From CAYMUC01 sp964393535 (lineage in GTDB: Bacteria > Actinomycetota > Acidimicrobiia > Acidimicrobiales > Ilumatobacteraceae): DNA of 26,540 bases. The notes under the pieces were generated by a model, which made no database searches, was not told the origin of the DNA, and worked only from the letters and a program-made list of their open reading frames with translations. Positions within the stretch are counted from its first letter, which is position 1. Each line of letters begins with the position of its first letter. The stretch covers positions 1-26,540 of the forward strand of contig CAYMUC010000033.1 in assembly GCA_964393535.1 (NCBI GenBank). Direction: 5' to 3'. A program made the position numbers and the translations under genes. This document shows positions 15,088 through 23,455 of the stretch, in pieces.

Positions 15088-17601
15088 GTGAGCGTCGATC
15101 CGTACCGCCTCCCCCACCACACCTGGCCCCGGCACTATGCGCTGGACCTGGCCCCCGATCTCGAGGCCGGAACCTTCCAGGGACGAGTGCACATCGACCT
15201 CGACGTGCGCGAGGACACCGACGAGTTCCTCCTGAATACCCACGAGTTGGACATCGACGAAGTGCTGGTGGACGACCACCCCGCACGGTTCCGCCTGGAT
15301 GACGACACCGAGCGTCTGGTGGTGACGCTGGACCGGGTGCGACGTGCGGGGCCCGCTCGTCTGACGATCGGCTTCTCCGGAGTGCTGAACGACAAGTTGC
15401 GCGGGTTCTACCGCTCCACCTACCGCGACTGCGATGGTCGTGAGCACGTCATCGCCACCACCCAGATGCAGCCCACCGACTGCCGTCGCGCCTTCCCCTG
15501 TTGGGACGAGCCCGAGTTCAAGGCCACCTTCGAGGTGTCGCTGGTCGTTCAGGACGGGCTGATGGCGGTGAGCAATGGCCGCGAGGTGGCGCGCACAGCA
15601 CTGGACGACGGCAGGGTGCGAGTGCAGTTCGCCACCACCATGGTCATGTCGACGTATCTGGTGGCCTTCGTGGTGGGTCCTTTGGTCGCCACCGATCCCG
15701 TGGACGTGGGCGGTGTGCCCCTCCGTCTCATCCACGTGCCGGGCAAGGAGCACCTCACCGACTTCGGTCTCGAGGTGGCGGCTTTCGGCCTGGCATGGTT
15801 CCAGCAGTACTACGGCATCCCCTACCCCTCGGACAAGGTGGACCTCCTGGCACTTCCCGACTTCGCTGCGGGCGCCATGGAGAACCTCGGATGCATCACG
15901 TTCCGCGAGAACCTGCTGTTGGTGGACCCCGACAGCGCCACCCAGGTGGAGCGTCAGTTGGTGGCCGACGTGGTGACCCACGAGTTGGCACACATGTGGT
16001 TCGGTGACCTGGTCACGATGCGGTGGTGGAACGGCATCTGGTTGAACGAGGCGTTCGCCACCTTCATGGAGGTGGCGGCCTGCGACGCCTTCCGACCGGC
16101 GTGGAAGCGGTGGACCTCGTTCGGTCTCGAGCGCAGTGCTGCCTTCGACGTGGACGCCTTGGCATCGACCCGACCGGTGGAGTTCGAGGTTCGATCGCCG
16201 GCCGATTCCGAAGGCATGTTCGACGTGCTCACCTACCAGAAGGGCGGCGCGCTCCTGCGCATGCTCGAGCAGTACCTGGGGCCCGAAGCGTTCCGTCTCG
16301 GAGTGTCCAGTTATCTGCGCAAGCACGCATACGGCAGCACCGAGACCAGCGACCTGTGGGATGCCCTCGAGGAGGCGACCGGCGAACCGGTGCGTCGCCT
16401 CATGGACTCCTGGATCTGGCAGCGCGGATTCCCCCTCGTCCACGCCTCGCTCGACGGTGATCGACTGCTCTTACGACAGGAACGCGCCTCTATCGACGAC
16501 GACACCCGTTGGGTGGTCCCGGTACACATCCGAGACGGTGCTGGTGCTCAGCATGTGGTGCTGCTCCACGACGAGGAGACCTCGGTGCCCCTGGGCGTAG
16601 GGGCTGAGGGCCCCGTGGTGGTGAACGCAGGCGGTGTGGGCTTCTACCGGGTGGCCTACGACGACGAGTCGAGGCGCCGCCTGCGAGGCGCGGCCCTGGC
16701 AAGCCTGGACACCTTGGAGCGCTATCACCTGGTGGACGACGCCTGGAGCGCTGTGCTGGCCGGGCGACTCACTCCGATGGAGTTCGTGGAGTTGGTGGAG
16801 GGCTTCTCGAACGAGCGTGACCTGGCGGTGTGGCAGGCCATCGCTGCGGGACTCGCCGGGTGTGGTCGCCTGGTGGAAGGAGATGCGGCCGAGGCCTTGG
16901 CGCGCCGGGTGGCGGCTCTGGTGGCACCTGCCGTGGACGACTTGGGATGGGAGCCCGCCCAAGGTGAGGACGAACTGACCTCGAAACTCCGTGGTCTCAT
17001 CGTGACCCTCAGCGCCGTGCACGGCCGCAACGCCGACACGCGGGCCAAGGCGACACAGCAGTGGGAGCGTTCTCGCAGCGAATCGGGTGCCGTCCACCCC
17101 GAGTTGATCGCCGCCTGCACCACCATCGTGGCCTCGACCGCCACGGCCGAGGTGTACGACACGCTCCTGGATGGTTTTCGGAGTGCGTCGACGCCTCAGG
17201 AACAACTGCGCCATCTCTACGCCTTGGCCGAACCCGACGATGCGGACCTGATCCGCCGCACGTGCGACCTGGCGTTCTCCGGTGAGGTGAAGACGCAGAA
17301 CGCGCCGTTCCTGCTGAACCGATGCCTGGCCAACCGACACCACGGTCGCATCGCCTGGGACGTGATCCGGCGACGTTGGGACGAGGCTGAACAGCGGTTT
17401 CCCGTGAACACCATCGTGCGGATGATCGACCCAGTCAAGACGTTGACCGACGAGGTGAGTGCCACCGAAGTACCGGCGTTCTTCGAGGAACATCCCATTC
17501 CTCAGTCGGCCGCCACATTGGCCCAGATTCTCGAGCGCCAACGGGTGAACGTGTCCCTGCGGCGAAGCCAAGGGGCAGCGTTCGCCCACTGGCTCGTGTG
17601 A
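15088..17601 (+). CDS. pepN: Aminopeptidase N, M1 family
   Basis: The 837-residue zinc metallopeptidase removes N-terminal residues from peptides. It has the exopeptidase motif GAMEN (262-266), the zinc site HELAH (298-302) and the third ligand Glu321 in NEAFA at the exact M1 spacing. The N-terminal beta domain opens with RHYALDLAPDLEAGTFQGRV, and the C-terminal third is the helical ERAP1-like domain seen in actinobacterial PepN. There is no signal peptide, so the enzyme is probably cytoplasmic. The GTG at 15088 is chosen because the reading frame upstream overlaps the divergent kinase gene, while a TAGCCT box sits 7 bases before this codon. Confidence 0.95.
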   Translation: MSVDPYRLPHHTWPRHYALDLAPDLEAGTFQGRVHIDLDVREDTDEFLLNTHELDIDEVLVDDHPARFRLDDDTERLVVTLDRVRRAGPARLTIGFSGVLNDKLRGFYRSTYRDCDGREHVIATTQMQPTDCRRAFPCWDEPEFKATFEVSLVVQDGLMAVSNGREVARTALDDGRVRVQFATTMVMSTYLVAFVVGPLVATDPVDVGGVPLRLIHVPGKEHLTDFGLEVAAFGLAWFQQYYGIPYPSDKVDLLALPDFAAGAMENLGCITFRENLLLVDPDSATQVERQLVADVVTHELAHMWFGDLVTMRWWNGIWLNEAFATFMEVAACDAFRPAWKRWTSFGLERSAAFDVDALASTRPVEFEVRSPADSEGMFDVLTYQKGGALLRMLEQYLGPEAFRLGVSSYLRKHAYGSTETSDLWDALEEATGEPVRRLMDSWIWQRGFPLVHASLDGDRLLLRQERASIDDDTRWVVPVHIRDGAGAQHVVLLHDEETSVPLGVGAEGPVVVNAGGVGFYRVAYDDESRRRLRGAALASLDTLERYHLVDDAWSAVLAGRLTPMEFVELVEGFSNERDLAVWQAIAAGLAGCGRLVEGDAAEALARRVAALVAPAVDDLGWEPAQGEDELTSKLRGLIVTLSAVHGRNADTRAKATQQWERSRSESGAVHPELIAACTTIVASTATAEVYDTLLDGFRSASTPQEQLRHLYALAEPDDADLIRRTCDLAFSGEVKTQNAPFLLNRCLANRHHGRIAWDVIRRRWDEAEQRFPVNTIVRMIDPVKTLTDEVSATEVPAFFEEHPIPQSAATLAQILERQRVNVSLRRSQGAAFAHWLV

Positions 17602-17614
17602 CTGGCCTATCGGG

Positions 17615-17687
17615 TGGAGGTGAGGGGAATCGAACCCCTGGCCTCAACAGTGCGATTGTTGCGCTCTACCAACTGAGCTACACCCCC
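17615..17687 (-). tRNA. tRNA-Ala (anticodon CGC)
   Basis: All four arms fold by eye from 17687 down to 17615: acceptor GGGGGTG/CACCTCC, D arm GCTC/GAGC, anticodon arm CAACA/TGTTG with loop ATCGCAC, and T arm AGGGG/CCCCT with TTCGATT. The anticodon CGC reads GCG. The G3:U70 pair in the acceptor stem is the alanine identity element and supports the call. The 3' CCA is not encoded (the base after the discriminator A gives CCC). It is convergent with pepN, ending 13 bases from the pepN stop. Confidence 0.95.
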
Positions 17688-17714
17688 GAGGGCGAGTGAG
17701 GAGCATATCCGGCG

Positions 17715-18182
17715 TCAGGCGACGCGGCGATATCCCGGACGCACCACGCGAAGTGTGGTGCTACGGCGGCGTTGCGCCAACTGGTAGCAGTAGCCACTGA
17801 GCGCAATGGCGGACACCACGAAGCCATAGATCATGACGTCACTGGCCGTGAGGATGGCACCACCCAGGGTGATCACAGTGGACATGGCCAGACCGGCCAC
17901 GACCTGGCGCCGACGCTGATTCACGGAGGACACAGCGTGCGTCCGGTTCGTCACGGGGCCACGCAACACTGGGCGAGAACCTGCAGGAACCAACGGCCTG
18001 GCCATCATGCGAACGGGAGCAGCGCCACGGACCGTGGGTCCGGACCGCTGCAGGGTCGACAACTGTCGGCGAAAGTCGGTGACGGATGACCCGGGACGAC
18101 GTTCGATCCTCGATCGCAGCAACGGTGGCACCAGCACGGCGAACCATGCGGCAGCTACGACCAGCAGGATCAACTTCTGCAT
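17715..18182 (-). CDS. GlpR/SepX-like septal membrane protein
   Basis: The product has 155 residues. The N-terminal segment LILLVVAAAWFAVLVPPLL spans the membrane and is followed by RSRIERRPGSSVTDFRRQLSTLQR, the arrangement I associate with the actinobacterial GlpR/SepX family (receptor for the gephyrin/MoeA-like Glp protein at the division septum). Two further transmembrane segments lie near residues 95-140, after an Arg-rich linker. The ATG at 18182 follows GAGGGAG at 5 bases; the earlier GTG at 18200 is less well placed. It lies 67 bases after moaC on the same strand, and moaC, glp and glpR genes are often neighbours in actinobacteria. The identification rests on remembered motifs and context. 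Confidence 0.6.
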   Translation of the reverse strand: MQKLILLVVAAAWFAVLVPPLLRSRIERRPGSSVTDFRRQLSTLQRSGPTVRGAAPVRMMARPLVPAGSRPVLRGPVTNRTHAVSSVNQRRRQVVAGLAMSTVITLGGAILTASDVMIYGFVVSAIALSGYCYQLAQRRRSTTLRVVRPGYRRVA

Positions 18183-18249
18183 GTGGTCTCCCTCGTGCAC
18201 ACCAGCGACGACGCACTGGCTCCGGTGGGGCCCTTGGACCCCCGCTTCA

Positions 18250-18777
18250 TTACGAATCTACGACATTCGTAACGGAAGTCGCAACATCGGAGCCCGTCTC
18301 GTCCAATCGGCGGTATGTGCCGGACCGCCCGCCGGTCTTCTCCCACAGCGTCAGTTCACCGATGACCATGGAGCGATCTGCTGACTTGCACATGTCGTAC
18401 ACGGTGAGGGCCGCCACGGAACAGGCGTGGAGTGCTTCCATCTCCACCCCGGTCCGGTCGACGGTGTCCACCTGGGCCTCGATGGCGATGTGGTCGTCAC
18501 CGATCTCGAAATTGAGATACACGGAGCCGACCAGCAGTGGGTGGCACAACGGGACCATGTCCGAGGTCCGCTTGGCGGCCTGGATACCCGCCACACGCGC
18601 CACGGCCAGCACATCGCCTTTCTTCACCTCGCGGTTCGCCACAGCAGCCGTGGTCTCGGGACGCATGAACACCTTGCACCGTGCCACGGCCCGGCGATGG
18701 GTGGGTTCCTTGGGGGTCACGTCCACCATGCGGGCGCGGCCCAATGGGTCGAGGTGGCTGAAAGTGAGGTCCGACAT
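18250..18777 (-). CDS. moaC: Cyclic pyranopterin monophosphate synthase
   Basis: The 175-residue MoaC, with MoaA, makes cyclic pyranopterin monophosphate, the first step of molybdenum cofactor synthesis. Family segments are complete: LTFSHLDPLGRARMVDVTPK at the N-terminus, KKGDVLAVARVAGIQAAKRTS followed by the invariant MVPLCHPL, then GVEMEALHACSVAALTVYDMCK. The C-terminal tail of about 20 residues beyond GGRSGTYRR is extra. No other molybdopterin gene lies in the window. The start is supported by a TACGAT box 7 bases before the ATG, in the 27-base gap after the sulfatase gene. Confidence 0.96.
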   Translation of the reverse strand: MSDLTFSHLDPLGRARMVDVTPKEPTHRRAVARCKVFMRPETTAAVANREVKKGDVLAVARVAGIQAAKRTSDMVPLCHPLLVGSVYLNFEIGDDHIAIEAQVDTVDRTGVEMEALHACSVAALTVYDMCKSADRSMVIGELTLWEKTGGRSGTYRRLDETGSDVATSVTNVVDS

Positions 18778-18784
18778 CGCCTCG

Positions 18785-18790
18785 ATCGTA
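18785..18790 (-). promoter_or_regulatory. Leaderless -10 box (TACGAT) of moaC
   Basis: TACGAT on the minus strand lies 7 bases before the moaC ATG, and there is no strong ribosome binding site (GAGG is too close to the start). It is the best match to the -10 consensus among the boxes in this window. It implies that moaC is transcribed independently of the upstream sulfatase. Confidence 0.55.
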
Positions 18791-18804
18791 GTGAACCTGG
18801 CGGG

Positions 18805-20268
18805 TCACGCCCTCCACGAGACGCCAGCAGGCCAGCGACCCACCCCGCCGTGTTCCAGCACCAGGTCGGTGAGGGTGCGGTCGGCGTGGCGACTGCGCCA
18901 GAGCAATTGCCGTTGGGTCAGAGTCAGCACCACGGCGGGGTCGGTGAGCGGTGTCCTCCACGTGGGGTCGCTCATGAGGTCGAAAGCGAGCCACGACCCA
19001 TCGCCGAAGTGCACATAGGCCGCCCCCTCGGTGCGGGTCACGGCCAGATGCATTCGCTCGAGGCCGGCGCTGCCCAGGGATGCCTCGTCCAACAGTGGGA
19101 TCACGATGCTGCGCCAGTCGAACTCCCAGTGGGCAGCGTCGCGCCACTCGGTCGGAGCCTCACCTGCCAGCCATGGCATCAGCGAGTGGCCGTCGCACTG
19201 TGAAGGCGCAGAGACGTGGAGCGCCTCGGCGATGGTGGGCAGGAGGTCCACGTTCTCGGTGAAGGCTTCCACGACAGAACCGTGGGCACGGGTATGGCCA
19301 GGATGCCGCACGATGCCCACGATGTGGTGGCTCTCCTCGAACCATCCCACCTTCTGGACCAGGCCGTGATCACCCAACTGTTCACCATGATCGGCCGTGA
19401 CCACGATGAGAGTGTCGTCCCAGTGGCCCGTGACCTTCAGTGCCGCCCACAGGCGACCCAGTTGAGCGTCGACATCGCTGATCATGCCGAAGTACTGGGA
19501 CCGTACGTGCCCCATGGCTTCGACATCACGGGGGGCCGAAGCCTCGGGAATGCTCAGCAGGACATCGTGGAACGGGTGGCGATCGCTCGCCGGGGCGATG
19601 GGATCACCGGTGTCGCGAGCGTCGTAGGCGCTCGCCCAGTGGCCGGCCGCTGCGTAGGGAGGATGCGGTCGAAGAAACGAGGCGTGAACGAACCAGGGTT
19701 CGTCCCGTTGCCCCAGCCACTCGATCAGTCGGTCGGTGAGATACGCCGACACCCCGTGCTCTGCCGGCCTGTCGGGTTCGGTCGCCAACGCCGTGATCCC
19801 GTCACCGGGATCGTCGTGGCCCTGCTCCACGAGCCAACGCCGCCACGGTTCATGGTCGGTGGGGAGGTGCACCCCCAGGGTGAACCCGGGGAGCACACCT
19901 TCGTAACTGGACAGACGAGGATCGTCGGCGCCAGTAGTGAGCCTGGGATCGATGGACTGATCGGTGTAACCGAACAATGTGGGGTCATAGCCGGCCCGGC
20001 GAGCCAGACGGGCGACGTTGTCGAAACGGTCGTCGAGTGGCGTTCCGTTGCCCACCACCCGATGGTTCATCTGGTAGGTGCCCGTGTACAGACTCGCTCG
20101 GCCGGGAGCGCAGGGCGAGGCCTGGGAGTAGTGGCGTGCCAGTCGCACCCCCTCGGCTGCGAGGGCATCGAGGTGAGGAGTCCGAACGACGGGGTGTCCC
20201 GCACACGACAGGCAGTCGCCCCGGAACTGATCCAGTGTGATCAGCAAGACGTTGAGACGCTCGGGCAC
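18805..20268 (-). CDS. Sulfatase / phosphonate monoester hydrolase-like enzyme
   Basis: The product is about 487 residues and belongs to the alkaline phosphatase superfamily. The formylglycine motif CAPGR (Cys53) followed by ASLYTG matches the CxPxR rule, metal ligands include the Asp in LLITLDQFRGD and the Asp-His pair in VVTADHGEQLGDHG. The stretch TYQMNHRVVGNGTPLD and GYDPTLFGYTDQS resembles the phosphonate monoester hydrolase group more than arylsulfatases; these enzymes often hydrolyse phosphodiesters and sulfate esters too. There is no signal peptide, so it acts in the cytoplasm. Two tandem GTG codons (20271 and 20268) could start translation; the second is 6 bases after a TAGCGT box and is preferred. 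Confidence 0.88.
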   Translation of the reverse strand: MPERLNVLLITLDQFRGDCLSCAGHPVVRTPHLDALAAEGVRLARHYSQASPCAPGRASLYTGTYQMNHRVVGNGTPLDDRFDNVARLARRAGYDPTLFGYTDQSIDPRLTTGADDPRLSSYEGVLPGFTLGVHLPTDHEPWRRWLVEQGHDDPGDGITALATEPDRPAEHGVSAYLTDRLIEWLGQRDEPWFVHASFLRPHPPYAAAGHWASAYDARDTGDPIAPASDRHPFHDVLLSIPEASAPRDVEAMGHVRSQYFGMISDVDAQLGRLWAALKVTGHWDDTLIVVTADHGEQLGDHGLVQKVGWFEESHHIVGIVRHPGHTRAHGSVVEAFTENVDLLPTIAEALHVSAPSQCDGHSLMPWLAGEAPTEWRDAAHWEFDWRSIVIPLLDEASLGSAGLERMHLAVTRTEGAAYVHFGDGSWLAFDLMSDPTWRTPLTDPAVVLTLTQRQLLWRSRHADRTLTDLVLEHGGVGRWPAGVSWRA

Positions 20269-20274
20269 CACTTC

Positions 20275-20280
20275 ACGCTA
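20275..20280 (-). promoter_or_regulatory. Leaderless -10 box (TAGCGT) of the sulfatase gene
   Basis: TAGCGT on the minus strand lies 6 bases before the GTG at 20268, with no ribosome binding site. It is the same hexamer as the kinase box at 15049-15054. Confidence 0.45.
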
Positions 20281-20332
20281 GTGGCCCCTGCGCAGTGCCT
20301 CGGGCCGGGCATTCGTGGGCCAACATGGAGGC

Positions 20333-21247
20333 GTGACCACCGACTCGTTCGTCTCCGAACTCTTCGATCCGCAAGCTTGGCGTCCGGTGCCAGGCTTCGA
20401 GTTCCACGACCTCACCTATCACCGTGCGGTCGACCAGGGCACGGTGCGCATCGCCTTCAACCGGCCCGAGGTACGCAACGCGTTCAGGCCCAGCACCGTC
20501 GACGAATTGATCACCGCCCTCGAGCACGCCCGCACCACGAGCGACGTGGGCTGCGTCCTGCTCACCGGGAACGGCCCCTCGCCCCGCGACGGCGGGTGGG
20601 CCTTCTGCAGCGGAGGCGATCAACGAATTCGCGGGCGCGACGGCTACCGCTACGCAGAAGGCGACACCGCCGACAGCATCGATCCCGCTCGCGCCGGACG
20701 TCTGCACATCCTCGAGGCCCAGCGACTCATCCGGTTCATGCCCAAGGTGGTCATCTGTGTGGTGCCGGGCTGGGCGGCCGGTGGCGGCCACAGCCTCCAT
20801 GTGGTCAGCGACCTGTCGCTGGCCAGTCGTGAACACGCTCGCTTCAAGCAGACCGATGCCGACGTCGCCAGTTTCGACGGCGGGTTCGGCTCGGCGTACC
20901 TCGCACGCCAGGTGGGCCAGAAGTTCGCCCGAGAGATCTTCTTCCTGGGGCGGGAGTACAGCGCCGAGGACGCCTATCGCATGGGCATGGTCAATGCGGT
21001 GGTCGCCCACGCCGATCTGGAACGGGTGGCCCTGCAGTGGGCCCGTGAGATCAACGGCAAGAGCCCCATGGCCCAGCGCATGCTGAAGTACTCGTTCAAC
21101 CTCATCGACGACGGTCTGGTGGGCCAGCAGTTGTTCGCCGGCGAGGCCACCCGGTTGGGGTACATGACCGATGAAGCCGTCGAGGGACGTCAGTCGTTCC
21201 TCGACAAGCGCGACCCTGATTGGTCGCCGTACCCCTGGTACTACTGA
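20333..21247 (+). CDS. menB: 1,4-dihydroxy-2-naphthoyl-CoA synthase
   Basis: The 304-residue crotonase-fold enzyme closes the second ring in menaquinone biosynthesis, converting o-succinylbenzoyl-CoA to dihydroxynaphthoyl-CoA. It follows the long actinobacterial form known from Mycobacterium tuberculosis. Diagnostic segments are GGWAFCSGGDQRIRGRDGY, VPGWAAGGGHSLH, FKQTDADVASFDGGFGSAYLAR (with the catalytic Asp and Ser region), QVGQKFAREIFFLGR and the C-terminal ATRLGYMTDEAVEGR and YPWYY. GTG at 20333 gives the expected N-terminus; an in-frame GTG at 20315 is possible. It is followed after 6 bases by an RNA methyltransferase gene. No other men gene is in the window. Confidence 0.96.
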   Translation: MTTDSFVSELFDPQAWRPVPGFEFHDLTYHRAVDQGTVRIAFNRPEVRNAFRPSTVDELITALEHARTTSDVGCVLLTGNGPSPRDGGWAFCSGGDQRIRGRDGYRYAEGDTADSIDPARAGRLHILEAQRLIRFMPKVVICVVPGWAAGGGHSLHVVSDLSLASREHARFKQTDADVASFDGGFGSAYLARQVGQKFAREIFFLGREYSAEDAYRMGMVNAVVAHADLERVALQWAREINGKSPMAQRMLKYSFNLIDDGLVGQQLFAGEATRLGYMTDEAVEGRQSFLDKRDPDWSPYPWYY

Positions 21248-21253
21248 GCCGTC

Positions 21254-22072
21254 GTGGACATCGTCGACGATCTCGACGATCCCCGACTGGAACCCTTCAG
21301 GCGGCGGGAGCGTCAACTGGCCAACCGGCCACAGCGCCGCTCACCCGAGGGCGGCGGATGGTTCCTCGCCGAGGGCGACCTCGTGGTGGAGCGAGCCCTG
21401 GCGGCCGGGTTGGTGCCCGAGGCCGTGCTGTGTGACGCCCAGTCTCCCCCAGCGGTGGTGGCCACGGTAGAGGCGCTCGGTGCGACGGTGCTGGGGGCCA
21501 CCGAGTCGCTGCGGCGTCAGGTGACCTCCCTGGCTGTGACGCTGCCCGTGATGGGCGTGTTCCGCCGCCCCGCGCCCCGGTCAGCCGACGAAGTTGACGG
21601 GTCGGCACTGCGCTTGGTGGCGCTCGAGGCGGTGGACAACCCGACCAACGTGGGGGCCATCGTGCGCAGCACCGTGGCGTTGGGCTGGGACGGTCTGGTG
21701 GTGGACCGCACCAGTGCCGATCCACTCGCCCGCCGTTGCGTGCGCACCTCCATGGGCACAGTCCTGACCATGCCCTGGGCCCGGTGTGACGACCTCGTGA
21801 ACCTCGTGGCGCAGCGACGCGCCGCGGGTGTCCTCACGGTGGCCCTGACCCCTCACGGCGACGCCGTACCCGTGGAGCAGGTGGCCACCGATCTGACGGC
21901 GTCACCGCGGCCGGTGATGATCGTGATGGGTGCTGAACGCTCGGGCCTGAGCGACGCCTTGCTGGCAGCGTGCCATGTCCGCGCCTGTATCCCCATGGCG
22001 GCGGGAGTGGACTCGCTCAACGTCGCCGCTGCAGCAGCGGTGGCGGCCTATGCGCTCACTCGGCCCAGGTGA
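21254..22072 (+). CDS. SpoU/TrmH-family RNA 2'-O-methyltransferase
   Basis: The 272-residue SPOUT-class enzyme uses S-adenosylmethionine to methylate a ribose 2'-OH in rRNA or tRNA. The three family motifs are present: motif 1 VDNPTNVGAIVRS with the conserved Asn and Arg, motif 2 VMGAERSGLS, and motif 3 IPMAAGVDSLNVAAAAAVAAY, which form the knotted cofactor site. An N-terminal substrate-binding region (FLAEGDLVVERALAAG) is like that of TrmH-type rRNA methylases. The target nucleotide cannot be told. GTG at 21254 starts 6 bases after menB, so the two are cotranscribed. The 3' end overlaps an opposite-strand gene by 17 bases. Confidence 0.9.
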   Translation: MDIVDDLDDPRLEPFRRRERQLANRPQRRSPEGGGWFLAEGDLVVERALAAGLVPEAVLCDAQSPPAVVATVEALGATVLGATESLRRQVTSLAVTLPVMGVFRRPAPRSADEVDGSALRLVALEAVDNPTNVGAIVRSTVALGWDGLVVDRTSADPLARRCVRTSMGTVLTMPWARCDDLVNLVAQRRAAGVLTVALTPHGDAVPVEQVATDLTASPRPVMIVMGAERSGLSDALLAACHVRACIPMAAGVDSLNVAAAAAVAAYALTRPR

Positions 22073-22517
22073 GCAACTCACCCAGCGCAGCCCCGTCCAG
22101 ATCGACCCCCAGCCAGGCGTCACCCACCACCTCGGGCGGGTCACCGATGGCGCAGGCCAGCACCAGGCACCCGGCCTCGGCGGCCTCGTGGAGCAGTCTG
22201 GCGAAGCCAGGAAGCGGGAACCCGGCCGAGAACTCGACGGCCACAGGCACGGTGGCGGTGACCGTGAGCACGATGCTGCGCCGGCCGTGTTCGTCGAGGG
22301 CCAGGGCAGCGGCCGTGGCCAGATCACCGATGCCGTCGACCGCCAGGACGTGAGTGACGGCCGCCAGGACCGGATGTCTCGTCACATCGATCACGACGGT
22401 GGGAAAGGCACGCCCATCGTGATCGAGACTGGTGCCCGCCGACACCACGCGCAGCACTTCGCTCACGGATGGACGCTGCGGTCGATCGGGGACGGACACC
22501 GGCACATGGTGACGCAT
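22056..22517 (-). CDS. Unknown small protein
   Basis: The product has 153 residues with Ala/Val-rich alpha-beta character, for example HPVLAAVTHVLAVDGIGDLATAAALALDEHGRRSIVLTVTATVPVAVEF. There is no signal peptide or clear membrane segment. I do not recognise the family. The gene is supported by coding-like composition, by filling the 490-base gap between the methyltransferase and purU on the other strand, and by its ATG at 22517 lying 48 bases from the purU GTG. The same frame stays open far upstream, but that part is a shadow of purU. A later start is possible because no ribosome binding site is evident. Confidence 0.6.
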   Translation of the reverse strand: MRHHVPVSVPDRPQRPSVSEVLRVVSAGTSLDHDGRAFPTVVIDVTRHPVLAAVTHVLAVDGIGDLATAAALALDEHGRRSIVLTVTATVPVAVEFSAGFPLPGFARLLHEAAEAGCLVLACAIGDPPEVVGDAWLGVDLDGAALGELLTWAE

Positions 22518-22565
22518 CGTCACCGACTGGCCACGATCGGGCTCCAGCCACCAACATGGCCCTCC

Positions 22566-23438
22566 GTGTCCACCGTGCCGAGTCCCTCCCCGACCGCCGT
22601 CATGCTGTTGTCGTGCCCCGATCGCCGTGGCGTCGTGGCGGCCGTGGCCGACTTCATCGCCCGCCACGAGGGCAATATCGTGCACGCCGAGCAGCACACC
22701 GACCCGGTGGAGGGTGTGTTCTTCCAGCGGGTGGAATTCGAGGTGGACGGCTTCGGTCTGGAACGACACGAGATTCTCGACGCGTTTGCACCGGTCAGCG
22801 CCCGATTCGATCTCCAGGTGGATCTGCGCTTCAGCGATGTGCGTTCGCGTACGGCACTCATGGTGTCGCGCCAGGCGCACTGCCTCTACGACCTGCTGAC
22901 CCGGTGGCGCACCGGTGAACTCCCCACCGACCTGGTGGTGGTGGTGGGCAACCACGCCGATCACGCCGACATCTGTGAACACATGGGGGTGCCCTTCGTG
23001 CACCTGCCCGTCACACCCGACACCAAGCCCCAGCAGGAACGTCAGGTGCTCGAGGTACTGGCTGAGCACCGAGTCGACCAGATCGTGCTGGCCCGGTACA
23101 TGCAGATCCTCAGTCCCCAGATCGTCGATGCCTATCCCAACCGGATCATCAACATCCACCACTCCTTCCTCCCGGCGTTCATCGGGGCGAACCCGTATCG
23201 CCAGGCGCACGATCGTGGTGTGAAGTTGATCGGGGCCACGGCGCACTACGTGACGGCCGATCTCGACGAAGGTCCGATCATCGACCAGGAGACGGCGCGG
23301 GTGACGCATCGCGACGATGTGGCCATGCTGACCCGCAAGGGCCGTGATCTGGAGACGATCGTGTTGGCTCGAGCAGTGCGAGCTCACCTCGAGCACCGAG
23401 TGCTGGTCTACGGGCGCAAGACCGTCGTGTTCGGCTGA
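22566..23438 (+). CDS. purU: Formyltetrahydrofolate deformylase
   Basis: The 290-residue enzyme hydrolyses 10-formyltetrahydrofolate to formate and tetrahydrofolate, balancing one-carbon units and supplying formate for purine synthesis. It has an N-terminal ACT domain (LLSCPDRRGVVAAVADFIARH onward) and a C-terminal formyltransferase fold. The catalytic triad Asn196, His198 and Asp234 is intact in NIHHSFLPAF and ADLDEGPIIDQ, with the family spacing of 36 residues between His and Asp. Start choice is uncertain: GTG at 22566, GTG at 22575 or ATG at 22602 all precede the ACT domain, and none has a good ribosome binding site. It converges with the antiporter gene, leaving 17 bases. Confidence 0.94.
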   Translation: MSTVPSPSPTAVMLLSCPDRRGVVAAVADFIARHEGNIVHAEQHTDPVEGVFFQRVEFEVDGFGLERHEILDAFAPVSARFDLQVDLRFSDVRSRTALMVSRQAHCLYDLLTRWRTGELPTDLVVVVGNHADHADICEHMGVPFVHLPVTPDTKPQQERQVLEVLAEHRVDQIVLARYMQILSPQIVDAYPNRIINIHHSFLPAFIGANPYRQAHDRGVKLIGATAHYVTADLDEGPIIDQETARVTHRDDVAMLTRKGRDLETIVLARAVRAHLEHRVLVYGRKTVVFG

Positions 23439-23455
23439 GCAGACCGGCGCGCAGG

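Noticed and set aside
15052..16443. 463-residue minus-strand frame inside pepN
   Set aside because: The M1 peptidase motifs on the + strand are complete, and the minus frame has His/Gly/Val-rich shadow composition.
22518..23396. Upstream extension of the unknown minus-strand gene through purU
   Set aside because: It is antisense to the intact purU gene and His/Val-rich as expected for a shadow frame; only the part after 22517 looks like a real protein.
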